NCBI GenBank assembly: GCA_900073065.1
Contig: FJOG01000004.1
Location: forward strand, 368,061-432,060
Origin: Phialocephala subalpina
Lineage: Eukaryota; Ascomycota; Leotiomycetes; Helotiales; Mollisiaceae
DNA length: 64,000 nt
Direction of reading: 5' to 3'
A program made the translations under genes and the position numbers. Under the pieces are notes generated by a model. It was not told where the DNA came from and did no database searches. It saw nothing but the letters and a program-made list of their open reading frames with translations. Of the stretch, positions 20,147-32,463 are shown in pieces. The stretch's first letter is position 1; each line of letters opens with the position of its first letter.

Positions 20147-23022
20147 TCAAGCAATAAGGACGGGAGGCCAAGCGATAGGCGCATCAATAGCCGTCATATT
20201 GAACCAAAGAATCGGACTCTGAAACGCACTCGTAAGTAACCTCCCACCATTGATCAACGCGGCATCTCTACTTCCTTGCTGCGTTCCCTTCAAGCTGCAA
20301 TATGTGCTAACTTCCAGGTTCACGCATTGAGGCACTTGTGAGGCTTGCCATGTAGAGTTATGGTTTACTTGTGGGAGGGCTTTGGAGATGCAGTCGGAGC
20401 AGGAGTTCAGAGTTGAGTTCCATTGAGCGAAGTTGGTGGTGCAGAGACAATCCCAGGTCGTGGTGTTGGTACCGGTGGGGTCTGGGCTGTTGATGCATTC
20501 GGTGAAGATCATGCCTGCTTGTTTGCAGGTGGTTTTGGAGACTGGAGTTCGTTAGCATGGTTGCTGTTCAAGGAAGTGTGGGAGTCTTACATTGGCAGGC
20601 TTGCATCTGTGGTGAGATGGGGAATGCTGGGCTTGATAGCAATGGTGTGCTGGGTGCTGATGTTGACGTCGACGAAGATGGAATATGTGATGAGGAGGCT
20701 TGGGTTGTCTTTGCTGTAGAAGGAGTCGTGGAGGGCTTCAGCTTAATGCCGGAGGATGTCGAAGTCGTGGTTGATGGTGAAGTACTGGCGCTTGTAGATT
20801 TCACTGGAACAACCGTCACTATAACTGTGGACTTGACTGTGGACTTTAATGTGGTGGTGCTAGCAGGTACAACGCCCTGCGAGGAGGCAGGTTTGAATTG
20901 GGTCGTGCTCGAACTTTTCGAAGTAGCGGGTGTCGATGATCCCGGAGCGGTGGCGAACTTCGATGAGGACGATCCAGGGTGGACGATCGTGGCACTATTG
21001 ACTCCCGTGATGCTCACTGAGACTGTAGGTGGGTCCATGCCTCCAAAGGAGATGGGTGCATCCACGAGAGTCATGTTGAAACAGGCGATCGGACACTCGT
21101 AGGTTTGTGAAACGTATTGACCGAATTTGAAAATCTTGTTCTTCAGTTGCTAGGCGGGGTTTGTCATATTGCAGTACACGTCTTGGGCGTAATTCACATC
21201 TTTGACGAAGCCCCCCGTCAAGGCACCGTTTTCAGAAATGGGCAAAGCTTGATGCACGCAGGCAGTGCAAGCTGTCACCCATTTGTACCATCTACCGAAT
21301 TATTAGCTACCATGTTCATTTGGATGTCCCATCTCGCGCTGGACTTTCCGACTTACTCGTCGTGATTTTCAACACAGAAACAGTTCCAAACATCTATGCC
21401 AGAAGTAGGTGCAATGCAAGTATTGAAGATACTGCCAGCACTGAAGCATTCCGTCGATGCTATACGAATTAGCAGACTTCTTTAATACAGCCAGCGTTCT
21501 CAGTCTTCAAACTTTGCTTGGACTTCTCAGCCACTTCACTCTTGAGGACTGGCACTTGTTGGCCAAGATGGTCTGCCAGGCTCATCCCAGCCTGAGAAAG
21601 CCCAGGCAAGGATGGGAGATTGAGAACGCTGAACACAGCTGAGGATCTTACCTGCGCAAGCTTTCATGGCGTCAGATGGTGGGAGAGTCACCCATCCTGA
21701 AGTGGATGGAGTTGTAGAAGATGAAGTCCTGGAACTGGTTGTGGTCTTCAAAGACAACTTGGAGCTGCTGGAGCTGGAGGTCGATTTTGAAGAGATAGTC
21801 GAAGACAAAGAGGAAACCGCAGAGCTGCTTGGGGTCGAAGAGAATTTAGTGCGAGACGAGGTGGTGTGGCTTGATGGAGTTGATGCAGCTGTTACAGTTG
21901 CCAAGCAGGAGCAAGCAGACGAGATCCGAGTGGGGTCGTTATCGCAATGAGAGACGATATCTGGAAGACCTAGAGTTGTTGTGTATACGGATTTGGTATA
22001 TGTTAAGCAAAAGTCGGCTGCAGCAGAGGATTCTCGAATGCATTGGCGAAGGCAGTTGTCGTGGTTGCATTTCAACTATACCCAAGTTACTGGGGTCAAT
22101 ATTCCTATTTCAAGCACTTCAAAGAAGAGAGTAGAATGTCCCAGGAGCCTTGGGATATTAGAGACTCTCAAAACAAAGGAAAAGTGGAATATTGCTCCGA
22201 GAAGGTTGGCTTACCTCACTTGCTTGTAATGACGAGAACGAGGAGGAGGACTGAGAAAGGAAAGGCGTGACGATGGGTACCGTTGCAGTCAAGGTGTTGG
22301 GATTTCCCATTGATGGGAGGCTGAAGGCTCCTGTTCTAGTGGTACGAGTAACAGAGACCCTGTCAAAGTTAGCGAATCATCTTTGGATGAAGTCCCAAAA
22401 GGGTACGGACAATGAAATCTTAGTGAGAGTAATGATATCTCGTTTTGCGGCAGCCGAGTTGTTTCGCAGGGTGGCATCTGGGAGCGACAGAGGAAAGTTG
22501 TTCACGTAAGCCAAGTATTCTGAGTTTCGAACCATCTGCCCTAGATCAAGGGTTCTCTTGCACAAGCCACCAAAGGAATTTTGCACTCCAATGATGACCT
22601 GCATGGCTTGAGAGACGGTACTGTTCAAGCCTGCAGCATTCTCAACGCAGACGATGCACGACTCCAATTGATCTGTCCAATCAGGATGCCATGGAGTGAC
22701 GGCACCTCGACCAAAGACGCAGAGGCAGTTGGTGATATCGTCGAAAGTGTGTCCGTCGCTTGATTGTGCATTTTGGAAGCAGTCAGAGAGGTCTGTTCGG
22801 GCAGCCGTGCAGTTTGCGTTGTCTAGCGTTCACGTATGGATCAGTAACGTAATCTTACAGCGAGCAAACCACGGTGAATAGGAAAGCGAAGAAGATAAAC
22901 TTACTTGCACAAGCCACTACTCCGGCAATCGGGACATCGCGTGCTTGAAGGCGGGAACCAAAGACGAAAGGAAAGCTACTGAGAGCCGCGAACAATAGTG
23001 ACATGAATTTGATGACCTTCAT
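20147..23022 (-). CDS. Secreted protein with three repeated Cys-rich modules and Ser/Thr-rich linkers; in-frame TAG
   Basis: A seven-exon model: 23022-22905, 22822-22411, 22359-22215, 22075-21652, 21459-21357, 21291-20591 and 20541-20147. The N-terminus is a signal peptide (M-K-V-I-K-F-M-S-L-L-F-A-A-L, cleavage near residue 23). Three Cys modules share the pattern C..C..C-[LF]-C..W..C-x2-C..C, with cores N-C-L-C, N-C-F-C and D-C-L-C. Each begins right after an A-C-A/A-C-Q motif at a phase-1 intron. Between them lie a domain with N-C-L-R-Q-C...F-C-L-T-Y-T...S-A-C-S-C-L, seen in other fungal secreted proteins, and two long Ser/Thr linkers. A TAG at 21152-21150 interrupts exon 6, but the same frame continues as coding (C-F-N-M-T-L-V-D-A-P-I) and is echoed in module 3 (W-F-N-M-T-A-I-D-A-P-I). 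The product is 447 residues if the TAG is real, and about 760 if it is spliced out or an error. Role is unknown; cell-wall or extracellular function is inferred. Confidence 0.65.
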
Positions 23023-25627
23023 CTTGGTGTTTCGTGACCTGAAGGGCTGAGAAGACCCGTAGGGAATAACAAGCCGTCCTCGTCGTAGTCGGTGTTAAGA
23101 TGTATGAGGAATGTGTTGGTACGGATACGAAGGAGTTAAGATGCGGTGGATGGGTGAGAGGATTCTTTTGGTCTGAAAGGACGAACAATGTATCAGAGAT
23201 GAGGAATATGATCATGAAAAGCCTCAAAGAAAGAGTCAAGACTTGGGGTAGGGATGGTCGAAGAGTTGTGTTGTTGAAGGAAGGAAGGTCGTCACCGAGA
23301 AGAGTAGAGACTTTTATATGCCCCGCATCTACACAACTCGCTTCACCCCACGCCAACAGTGAATTCTTTGCTCATGACTCAATGGGGTTCAAGTAACCTC
23401 AAACTATATACTCTCGCATCTGTAGCCTGAGCAGGTTCATGTGCTGAAAGTACCAAGGTTACGGGATCTTTAACGGAGGGTAGAAGCGCTGCCTGAGGGA
23501 GTCACTTTACCCGCTTGTCCTTCTCAATTGCACAACATACAAGACGCGGGGAGTAGGAAAGCCAAAATTGCTATCAGAATATGAAAGAGCGCCGCAAATG
23601 CCTATGCTCTTCGAGGGGTGGTCAATCAAAGCACTGGCTATATATCTACTTGGTATGATTTGGTCGTTGCAACAAGCTAGGACTTCGATCACCATTGTAG
23701 CTGATGCATTAACATCTTGCCCTCATCGGGAGCTTTTATATCAATATCTTGACATCCAGCACTATTCTACTGACGGATCCATCCTTTTTTCCTGAATCTG
23801 TTGACCAGGCAATGCGGCATTAAGGGGGCATGTTGCATCAACCCAACGCACCTACAGTACCACGCCCCATCAGTGGTGTAATACATTAATAGGGTATTCA
23901 TTATTCAAAAGAACCCTAACCTACTTCGCCATATATTGTGTGCGTTTCCATAGAGGATGACAGGGCAGGCGCGCGAGAGCAAAACCCAGCCCGGACGCCG
24001 ATTTTTCCCTTCCCAAATCAACTTTGTAGCTTTGCGACCATTTCGTTGGAGACAATTCAAATATTCCGATCGGTCCACAAAATCATTGCCGCCCAAGATA
24101 TCCCCTCCTTGTGTATTCGTCAAGTGAGGAGGAAGTGTTCAGGGGGCTGCAGAATTTCGTATTGAGGGAGCGAAGAGGAGCGACCGACATAGCAGTCGTA
24201 GAATGAAAGGTACTGTCCAATGGCACAGTTGGCCAGCTGCAACTCAAATGCTGGTCGGAAGGGGAGGAATCGAAACTTCCATGCCGTTGTTTTGGATGGC
24301 AGAAGGGGTTGACGGGCTTGCTGCGATCGTTTCGTCAGATATGGTCTCCTTGGAAGGGAAGAATGCTTATCCGATGTCCAGTAACCAGCCTACTTCCTCT
24401 ATACCCAGAAGGTGGTCCGTTTCTTATCGCGATACACCACTTCGAGCGCGTGCATGTAAACAAACCCCACGTGATCATCTCCCCTGTTTCCCCATCCTGC
24501 GGTGAAAATATTCATAAAAATTCGACCTGAGCTCCAAACAACAGATAAACCTACCACAAAGATAGATAGAGACAATCCAAAGCGCGTAGAGAATTCAGAA
24601 TCCAATAATTGTACGGGGCGACGCCCAATATCAGACGTCATGTCGCCGTCCCTCCTCCGCTAACCAACGATAGTAGCGAAATTCCCTTTCTCGCTTCGCA
24701 AACGTCTGTATAGATTTAAATAAGCAAATCTACTGTAACCTACGGGTATCCACCAAGTAAGTTCGACCCTCGCTTCGTGAATTGGTAACTAACAGTTCGA
24801 CAGAACAAAGAAACTCAGAAGTCACCAGGGTCTCAAATATCTTCGAATAGTAAGTGCATGATCTCTTTCGACGAGTTTCAGCCAACCCTACTCCATCTAA
24901 TCGCTTGCCAAAACGTATTCAATTACGTTAGTAACTGAGCACCACGCTTGAGACGTCTCGAAGTCAACACAGCGTGCAGCTCGGTGATTTTTGCCGGTTG
25001 ATTCAATTTTTGTCCAATTTCTGTTTTTCCCTGTGTTGAATTTTCTTCGAAGCCTTTAACTGTCATAGGAATTTTATATCGCATTAAGAGCTTACTTAGC
25101 TTTCTTGTCAATCAATTCTTCTCTAACGCGGAGCCTGAAGGTGAGGGAGTGTTTGTTTTTGCTATTCAACTTAATTAGTCGCTCGCTTGAATCAAAACAA
25201 TGCTTCGTTGTAAGGACGGGCTTCAAAGTTCAAAATGCAATCGTGTGGAGCGCGAGTTGATGACTCCTACAGAAGGATTCATGGAAGGAATTAGGATAGC
25301 ATCATGGCTCAATAAACTGTGCAAGGTGGCGTGGGAAATTGAACATACACTTGGATGCCAGGGCTTTGCTCATTTTCTTTTTGGTTATTCCTACATTCTA
25401 TCGAAGGGTATTTTACAAAGAGCAGATATCTTTCCAGTCGATCGTTTTCGCCGTCTCATGCAATTCTGTCATGAGGCCACCAAACGTTTCTGAAACAATC
25501 ATCCCAAACGCCCTTATCTACATTTACAAAATTGTGACAACAGAGTATCCATCCAGCCATTGTGATGCCAACGCCCCGAAGAATCCCCGCTGTCATAATC
25601 GCAAGTGAAATCCTTTCGTGATGGTCG
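23023..25627. other. Gene-poor spacer, 2.6 kb
   Basis: This holds the promoter of the modular secreted-protein gene at its left end and the 3' UTR of SNT1 at its right end. Only short frames (up to about 100 codons) occur on either strand. None has a domain, strong splice sites or coding-like composition. I see no RNA gene. Confidence 0.5.
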
Positions 25628-28600
25628 TTAACGCCTTGCTTCATCCATGCGTCTCTGCTCATGTCGCTGCTCCTCATGTCGTCTCTGGAAGTCATCTGGC
25701 ATACGTCTATCACGCTCATAACCAATCTCGTATCGATCATGACCCTGGTGCTGTTGCTGGTATTGCATCTGAAGAGGACCAGCTGGTGGCGTGGGCTGAT
25801 GTTGTGGCGCTTGAGCGTAGCTTTGCGAGATAGGGCTAGGGCCTGGACCGGACGTCGTTGTCATCTGATAACGACCATCGAAGCTGTTGTGACGAGATCT
25901 ATGCAGTGGATGTTGGCCCGCATATTGTGGTGGAGGGGATGCGATATGGGAGGGGCTTTGTGCGAAAGCAAGCTGGCGATGGGAAGGCTGAGGTTGCTGA
26001 AGGCTTTGAGAATGGTACTGGCCGGGCTGAGGGGAGGAAGTCGCGCTGTGTTGTGCCTGTTGCATAATATATGAAGGCGGCGGTTGGCGCTGGTAATAGT
26101 CACGATCAGAAGATGAGGCTAGATCCAAGGGCGATCCGGCTGGCTGTCGTAAGGCCTGAGCTTGAGGTGGTGGGGTGGGTACCGAGTAAGGAGATTCCTT
26201 TAGACGTGATTGGGGAACAGAAGGTGTGCGGGCATAGCTACTCGTAACTCCGTGCATATCGCCCAGAGACGGTTCACGGCGGATGGAGGGTGGTTGTGAA
26301 GGCATGGTTGAGCGTGGAGGTGGTTGAGAATACAGCTGTTGAGCGGGTGTTTGTTGCTGTTGGATGGGAGCTTGTCCATATCCACCACGTTCAAAGCCAG
26401 TTGGGGTGTAGCTCCGAGCATGTACAATTGATGAGGAGTGTTGATGTAAATGATGAGGACTTGGTTGCCCATACGCTTGCTGCGAAGTAGGGAGTTGGCT
26501 TTGCTGCTGAATCTGTGGTTGAGCACTCATTTGTTGTGACATCTGAGTAGTTTGTGGACCAGCCTGAGAAGGATGGCTGGTGTATCGAGGCAAAGCCATG
26601 GACTGCTGTGGCGGGGGAGGTGTACGTGAAGGTTGCAGGGCTGCTGATGAAACATCACTGACTCGCTTAGCCGGAGTAGGGCGATTGTCGGGCTCATCAT
26701 CATTGAGCAAAGACATGATGTTTGATTTGCGAGCTGGTTCTTGTGGGCGTACCGGCGCGACAGCTTGAGGTGGAGCAACCTGGGGTGGAGGATTTGCGGC
26801 CTGGGGTAGGTGTTGTGACATGCGCTGACTGTGATGAGGAGGTTGCTGCAAAGTGGACAGAGGGGTCGTCGAGTATTGCTCTCGGGTCGCCGGAGGAGCG
26901 CTCATCGGAGGGCGAGGTGCGGCAGGGGAAGGGGTGGACTTGATCTCCCGTGGAAGATTTTCACCCAAGAAACTGCGAGAAGGCTGATGCCCCCGAGGTT
27001 GAAATTGGTGAGGAGGTGCAGTCGTGCGTCTCTGTTCAATCGGAGCAGGGGGTGTCGGCTTGGGTGGATCAGGTCTTGCTTGAGCCATGTTGCCACCGTG
27101 TTGTGGAGCAGCATACGGCTCATATTGGCGAAGATCAGGGCCTTCACTCTCTTGCTTCATCTGAAATTGGCGTTCGCGTTGCAAAACTTGTTGCTGAAGA
27201 GCCTGCTGTTGCAAAAGTCCTCGTTGCAGGGCAACTTGCTGCTGCTGCTGTTGTTGTTGCTGTTGCTGGTCGGTCTGCTCATGCTGAAGACGAATAGTTT
27301 CTGCTCTGCGTTGTTCCGCTTCGGCTCTTCGCTGTTCTTGTTGTGCCTCCTGAGCCGCTTGGAGCGAACGCTCTGACACTGGGGTGTTGGCCTGCATGAT
27401 TGGACGTGGATCCCTTGCCATATCCCGTGATTCGCGAGGTTCATTCTGAGTAAAGAAGCCTAAGGCTGGTCCACGGGGAACACGCGGCAGTTGTGGACCT
27501 TGTTGGGCAGCTTGTTGGATTGGCTGCGGAGGCAAATTCTTATGCATGACCGAGGTTGGGGTAGCTGGCTGAATCTGAGGGACGGGTCCTGCTTGCGCTA
27601 AAGCAGGAAAGCGGGAGCTCAGGCTCGGTTGTGGAGAAGCCTGTGCCAAGATCTTGCTCTGATTAGCAGGTGGAAGATCATCGCTCAAGTCCAAAGCAGA
27701 TCCAGATCTCGGAAGAGAGCCAGGAGTAATATCATAGCGTCTCTTTGGCACCACAGTTGGAGGTGGTAGTTCAGGAGGCGCCTCGCCCCTCTCCTTTCTG
27801 GCATCTGCCTCTCTGGTAAAGTCCTCCCATTCCTTCATCTTGCCCGAATCAACCTGTCGCTGGTAGTAGTTCTTTACCTGTGACTGGATGTTAGCGACGA
27901 GTCGACTCTTGTTGCTATCAGACGGCACGGTAAGCCATTGCTGGAAGAGTGTGGTGTATACCATAATGTGGGTCTTCGAAGTCATGAACTTCGCAATTCC
28001 ATGCCAGTCAGTGCCAAAGTGTTTCAACAATGCAGGGAAGTCGGTCTGCTCGGGTACGCTCCAGTAGCTCGAAGTCTGCTGAATGGCTCTGCGATCTTGC
28101 GGCTGCTCGAAGCCCATAGGCGGAGCAGACTCCAGACGTTCTTGCTGGTGGTATTGTGGCATTGTATCAATATTGACAGGGACGGAAGGGCTTTTGTTTT
28201 CCACAGTTGGAAAGGTTGAAGGAATGACTGGTTGGCTCTGTCCAGTTCTGGATCCGTCGAATTGAGATGGTACAGGGGGGTTGGCAGACGGCTCACGACG
28301 ATGCTTCCAGTCGGTTGGTGGCAGCGACGGTGCCGGCGACTCTGGCTGACGATTTGCTGGGGTGCTGGGAGCGGCAGCGAGAAGTGGATTATTCTTTGTC
28401 TGCTTCGATCCCTTTTCGCGGGTGCCCTTGGGCTTTCTCTTCGTTGGCGGAGCATCGTTACCAGTATCGCCTTTGGGAGCTGCAGCAGTTTTGCGACCTG
28501 GGGTCGGGGCTGGGCTGGCTACCTCACTTTCACTTGCTGGAGTTTCGATGGGCCATGTTGGAGCTGCAGCTCTGCGCGGGCGTCGTCTCTCGCCATTTTC

Positions 28601-31600
28601 GGCATCCTGGCCTTCGTCTGGTTCATCGCGAATCGTGAGACCCAAGTCTGCCATTAATGCATTCGACTTAGGGTTTTTGCTAGTTGGCTTGCGGCCTTTC
28701 TTCTTCTTCGGTTGCTTCTTGAGCTTCTCCTTCAGATTCGACTTATGCTTGACGGCATAGTAATGTTGAATGCAAGCTTTGTAATCCCGGCCTGGAAGGG
28801 ATTCTGCAATCTTAGAGAATTGTTTGGGAAATTCCAAATAAATCTCTTCAAAAATCCTGCATTCCTCCTCCGTAAAATTATCAACCGGCTCACCAAATTC
28901 GAGGATGGCAAATGATCTGTCGAATGGTACCAAACGTGTCCTGTCGTGGAACTTTGACTCGTCCCACAACTCCTTCGTCCAACACATGTCCGGAATCTTG
29001 GCTTCCTTCGCACTTGCAGTCTTAAGACGTTCCTCCTTCTCCTTTGTCGCCTTGGCCTCCTGTTCTGACTCTCGTAGGACTCTTTCAAAATCATGCTCTG
29101 TTGCAAATCGACCTACTCGGCGACCTTCTGGCTTGGCTCCACCAGAAGGTTTGGAAGATGGTTGTGGCGCCGCAGCTTCAGCAGCAGCCTTTTCGCGGGC
29201 CTTCGCAAATGTCTCTCGGCTCTTAACAGCAAGGGTGTCTTGGGAGAACTCGGTGAAACGACGATATTGTAGTCGTTTTTGAATGAAACGTTCGCGCTCT
29301 TCAGCTTTCTCGCGTGCGATACGTGCGTTGTCCTCCCTCAGCGTGCGCTCAACATAATCATGCGTGAATGTGTCGTTATTATCAGCTTCCATCTTCTTCA
29401 AGAAGTCTTCGTCTTGCCACCACTGTTTGCAGTTGAATCTCGGCAAAGTGTCTGGATCCGGAGTTTTCATCTGCTTCCTAGTGCGCTCAATAATTTCAGC
29501 CTCTCCGTCATCATCCTCGGAGTCTGAAAAGGTATCCATCATTGGCTTTCGGGGCTTGGGAGCGGCTATAGGCTTGTCTTCGGTTGCGGGACGTTCGCCG
29601 AAGGGCGTGTTATTGATATCCAGAGGTGACGCCGCTGATGATGGGCGCATCGAAAAGTTCGAATTTTCACCATTTGCAGGATGGTTTGGAGCCGCTAGGT
29701 TAGCGTCATGGTTGTAAAATCCTGGCACTTGAGGAGCAGTAGCGTTTGTCATTTGAATATCTGCCTGTGGATGTGAACCACGCCTTGAACCTCCCACTCC
29801 CAGGAAAGCGTCAAGATCCGTAAATGGCTCGCGTTCTTGTTCACTTGGTTGATGATGTGGGTCTGGCAGGATTGTGGTAGCGTCTGGCATGGCTGTGTCC
29901 GTCTCTTTCTCGGGGTGTCCATTCTGCAAGAGACGAGTAGCCTCTAGCATTTGAGTGTTCGTCTCATTCTTGGGGCTACGCATACCAAGCTTTGCTGGTG
30001 GTTGGGAAGCTTGGTTGGCAGAGGCATTGCCAGGAGTAAAGTTAGAACTTTGCAAAAATGCTGAAGGGTCCCATGTTTGAGCCACAGCTTCCTGCTGAGA
30101 GACGTTCGTTGCGAATGAAGGCGGTTGTAAGTTTGGAATGCTCGCCTTTCTTTCGAAAACATTCATCGCAGAATGCTCTGCATCTGGTAGTAATGGAGTG
30201 ACAGGGCGGCTTTTGCCTTGCGATCTTGGTCTAGGTACTAGTGTGCTCGCCGGAGGCTCAATCATAGGGGTGTCCAATGACTCAATAGGTTCTGAGGCTG
30301 GTGCTTGTTGAATGACCTTTGGAGCTACACAAGGCTCGGGTGCAGTCAGCTTGGTAGCGCTGGGCAGCTCATCGAAGTCGGCATCAATATATGGTAGCAG
30401 GAACAACTTTCCGGGATGGTCGCGAGGCATTAAAGGATTGTCCTTGGGAACCTGCTCAATCTGTAGCTTGACCTTAGCGATCTCCTCTTCGAAATAACCA
30501 TCATCGAGTTCATCGCCAGAATCTTCCATGTCCGAGGTATCTCGAATAACAGGTTTAGGCAGGCGTTTGCCAATTATTGGTTTGCGCTTGCGGTCGGTCT
30601 GTGCAACGGGCTTTTCAACATCCTCTGAGGACATTGCTACAGTTTGCTTCCCACTATCTTCTGGACTTGCGGTGGAAGAGACTTGATGGTCCTTTGATGC
30701 ATCTCCAGAAGAAGGTTGCGCTGAAAGTTGAGGAAAGTTCGATGGGCCGTCCGTCTTGACGCTGTTGTCGATAATCAAATTCATTGAAGTGGGGGCTCTA
30801 CCACCTATGCGCCTAATAACTCTTTCGTACGAACGAGGCGCAGTCGGAACCGCAACTCCAGGAACTGGACCAGGGACTGCCATATTGGAACCAAACGCGG
30901 GAACCTGAGGAGGTGGTGTCGCTGACGGCTGTGTTCTACGGTTCCATGCAGGGTCTGGTGATCTGCTGCGTCGATGGTCATCGTAGTAGCCACCTCTACC
31001 GCGACCTCTACCACCGCGAGGCGCTCTACCAAAGCCACGGCCGAAGGGAACACTGTCCGATGAAGGTGAGCCTCCTGAGAGGGGCCCATCGCGAGAGCCA
31101 CGACGAGCACGATCTACTTCAATGCCCGGGGGGGCATCTCGGTTGTCTCGCGTTCCATACGTTGGCGAGCGGCCTCGTCCTTGTGGTGATAGTCTTCGGC
31201 CTCTGTTGTATGTTGGCTCACGAGCTCCCCAACGATCCCGGCCAGGCTCATCTCGGAAATGCAGTGGTCCTCGATCGTCTCGATCTCGACGGTAATTACG
31301 ATCCAAATCGCGAGCACGATCTCGACTATCATCCCTCCAACCTCTCCCTCGGCCTCGTCCTCGATCTCCTCTGTAATCACCACGGTATCCATAATCTCCT
31401 CTCTCTCCACGGAAGTCGCCGTAGCTCGATGCGCGAGGACCTGTCGGAGCATCAATCAACCCCTTTGGACCTCGGGGCGGATCGCGTGGAGGGAAGTCTC
31501 GAGATGATTCGCGTCCTATCAGCTCTCTAGGTTCTCTGTCCCTGAACGAGTCTCTGTTGGAGTTGAATGCATTATTGTTCGACCGAATATCGGGTATCGA

Positions 31601-31810
31601 GCGTCTTCTTTCCGACATGTGCGATCCTCCTCTGTATTCGTCTCTGTCGTTTCCCTCACCTCTGTCATTGCGGTCGTTGTAGCGTGCGGGTGATTGATCG
31701 CGCGGTGAGCGGCGCGAATCACCCAAGTCATGACTTGGACGGTACTTCCCTCCTCGCTGAGGCCTGAAGATGTTAGGTTAGAGACGCATAGATCGGATTT
31801 GAACGTACAT
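25628..31810 (-). CDS. SNT1: SNT1-like SANT/Myb co-repressor scaffold (Set3-type complex)
   Basis: A nuclear scaffold protein of 2045 residues, related to yeast Snt1 and animal NCoR/SMRT. These hold a Set3/Hos2-type histone deacetylase complex together. The N-terminal 270 residues are Arg/Gly/Asp/Ser-rich (many R-D-R, R-G-R-G repeats). A coiled region follows (A-R-E-K-A-E-E-R-E-R-F), then a SANT domain at about residues 965-1012 (E-E-C-R-I-F-E-E-I-Y-L-E-F-P-K-Q-F, with C-I-Q-H-Y-Y). A second Myb-like repeat lies at about 1230-1300 (Y-W-S-V-P-E-Q-T-D-F-P-A-L-L). The C-terminal 700 residues are Gln/Pro-rich, with a poly-Gln run near residue 1500. The frame has no Met before its first codons unless a 45-nt intron (31764-31808) is removed. 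That intron splits the start codon AT|G and gives M-P-Q-R-G-G-K-Y-R-P. The 6.1-kb main exon is fully open. Confidence 0.88.
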
Positions 31811-32463
31811 GAACCATCAGGGCAATGGCCCAGGTGTACAGGCAATTGCGCGTCGTGATGGAGAGCGAGAGAGTGTTGCGAGGTTCGCGTTGACGTGGAG
31901 AGGTGTAGAGGTTGAATTGAATCTCGAATTCGAGGTGAAGGGCCTAAACGTAGGCAAGGCTTGAATTTGACTAAGCCTAAGCCAGACTAGTGCCAACCTT
32001 AAGCTAGCCGTCATGCAGCGGGGCTAGCCGCAGCCGCGCTCGCTTCGCCCTATGACAAACTTTTCTCTCGACACTTCAAAGTATCACCAGCACTCAAAAT
32101 ACTCTGCCAAATCTTACGAAGTCTTCATACACCGATACCGCTTTAAAAATAAGGCATAATCACGCTCTGGCATATCTCGAGGCACCTCTTTCTAGCTCTC
32201 GAGAACACCTTTGGCGAACAAAGCTATCGATTATCGATTAAGTCGCATAGGCATCTTTGAACTTGGCTAGTCCTGGAATAGTTCACATCTTGTTCTAAAC
32301 TGAAGAGAGTCTTTTTTTCTGGAAATAGCGGTAGGGTCTGCCTCTTACTGCCTACGTTGAAACTCAAGATCAAGCACGCCAAAGAAGTTCAGCTTCCTTG
32401 CGCAAACTTGAATGTGATATTCTACAATTCACACTTCCCTTTTCCCAATCGTCAGTAGTCAGC
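31811..32463. promoter_or_regulatory. Divergent SNT1/DYS1 intergenic promoter region
   Basis: About 650 bp separate the start of SNT1 (minus) from the start of DYS1 (plus). Both promoters and 5' UTRs must lie here. A palindrome-like AT-rich ATCGATTATCGAT is visible near 32226-32238. I cannot assign transcription-factor sites with confidence. Confidence 0.5.

Noticed and set aside
20557..21102. A 181-codon plus-strand frame opposite the modular secreted protein
   Set aside because: It is a shadow of the Ser/Thr-rich linker; the minus strand has the signal peptide, Cys modules and splice sites.
25661..31530. Many antisense frames of 80-200 codons opposite SNT1
   Set aside because: They arise from Gln/Pro/Arg-rich codon usage of the sense gene and have no domains of their own.
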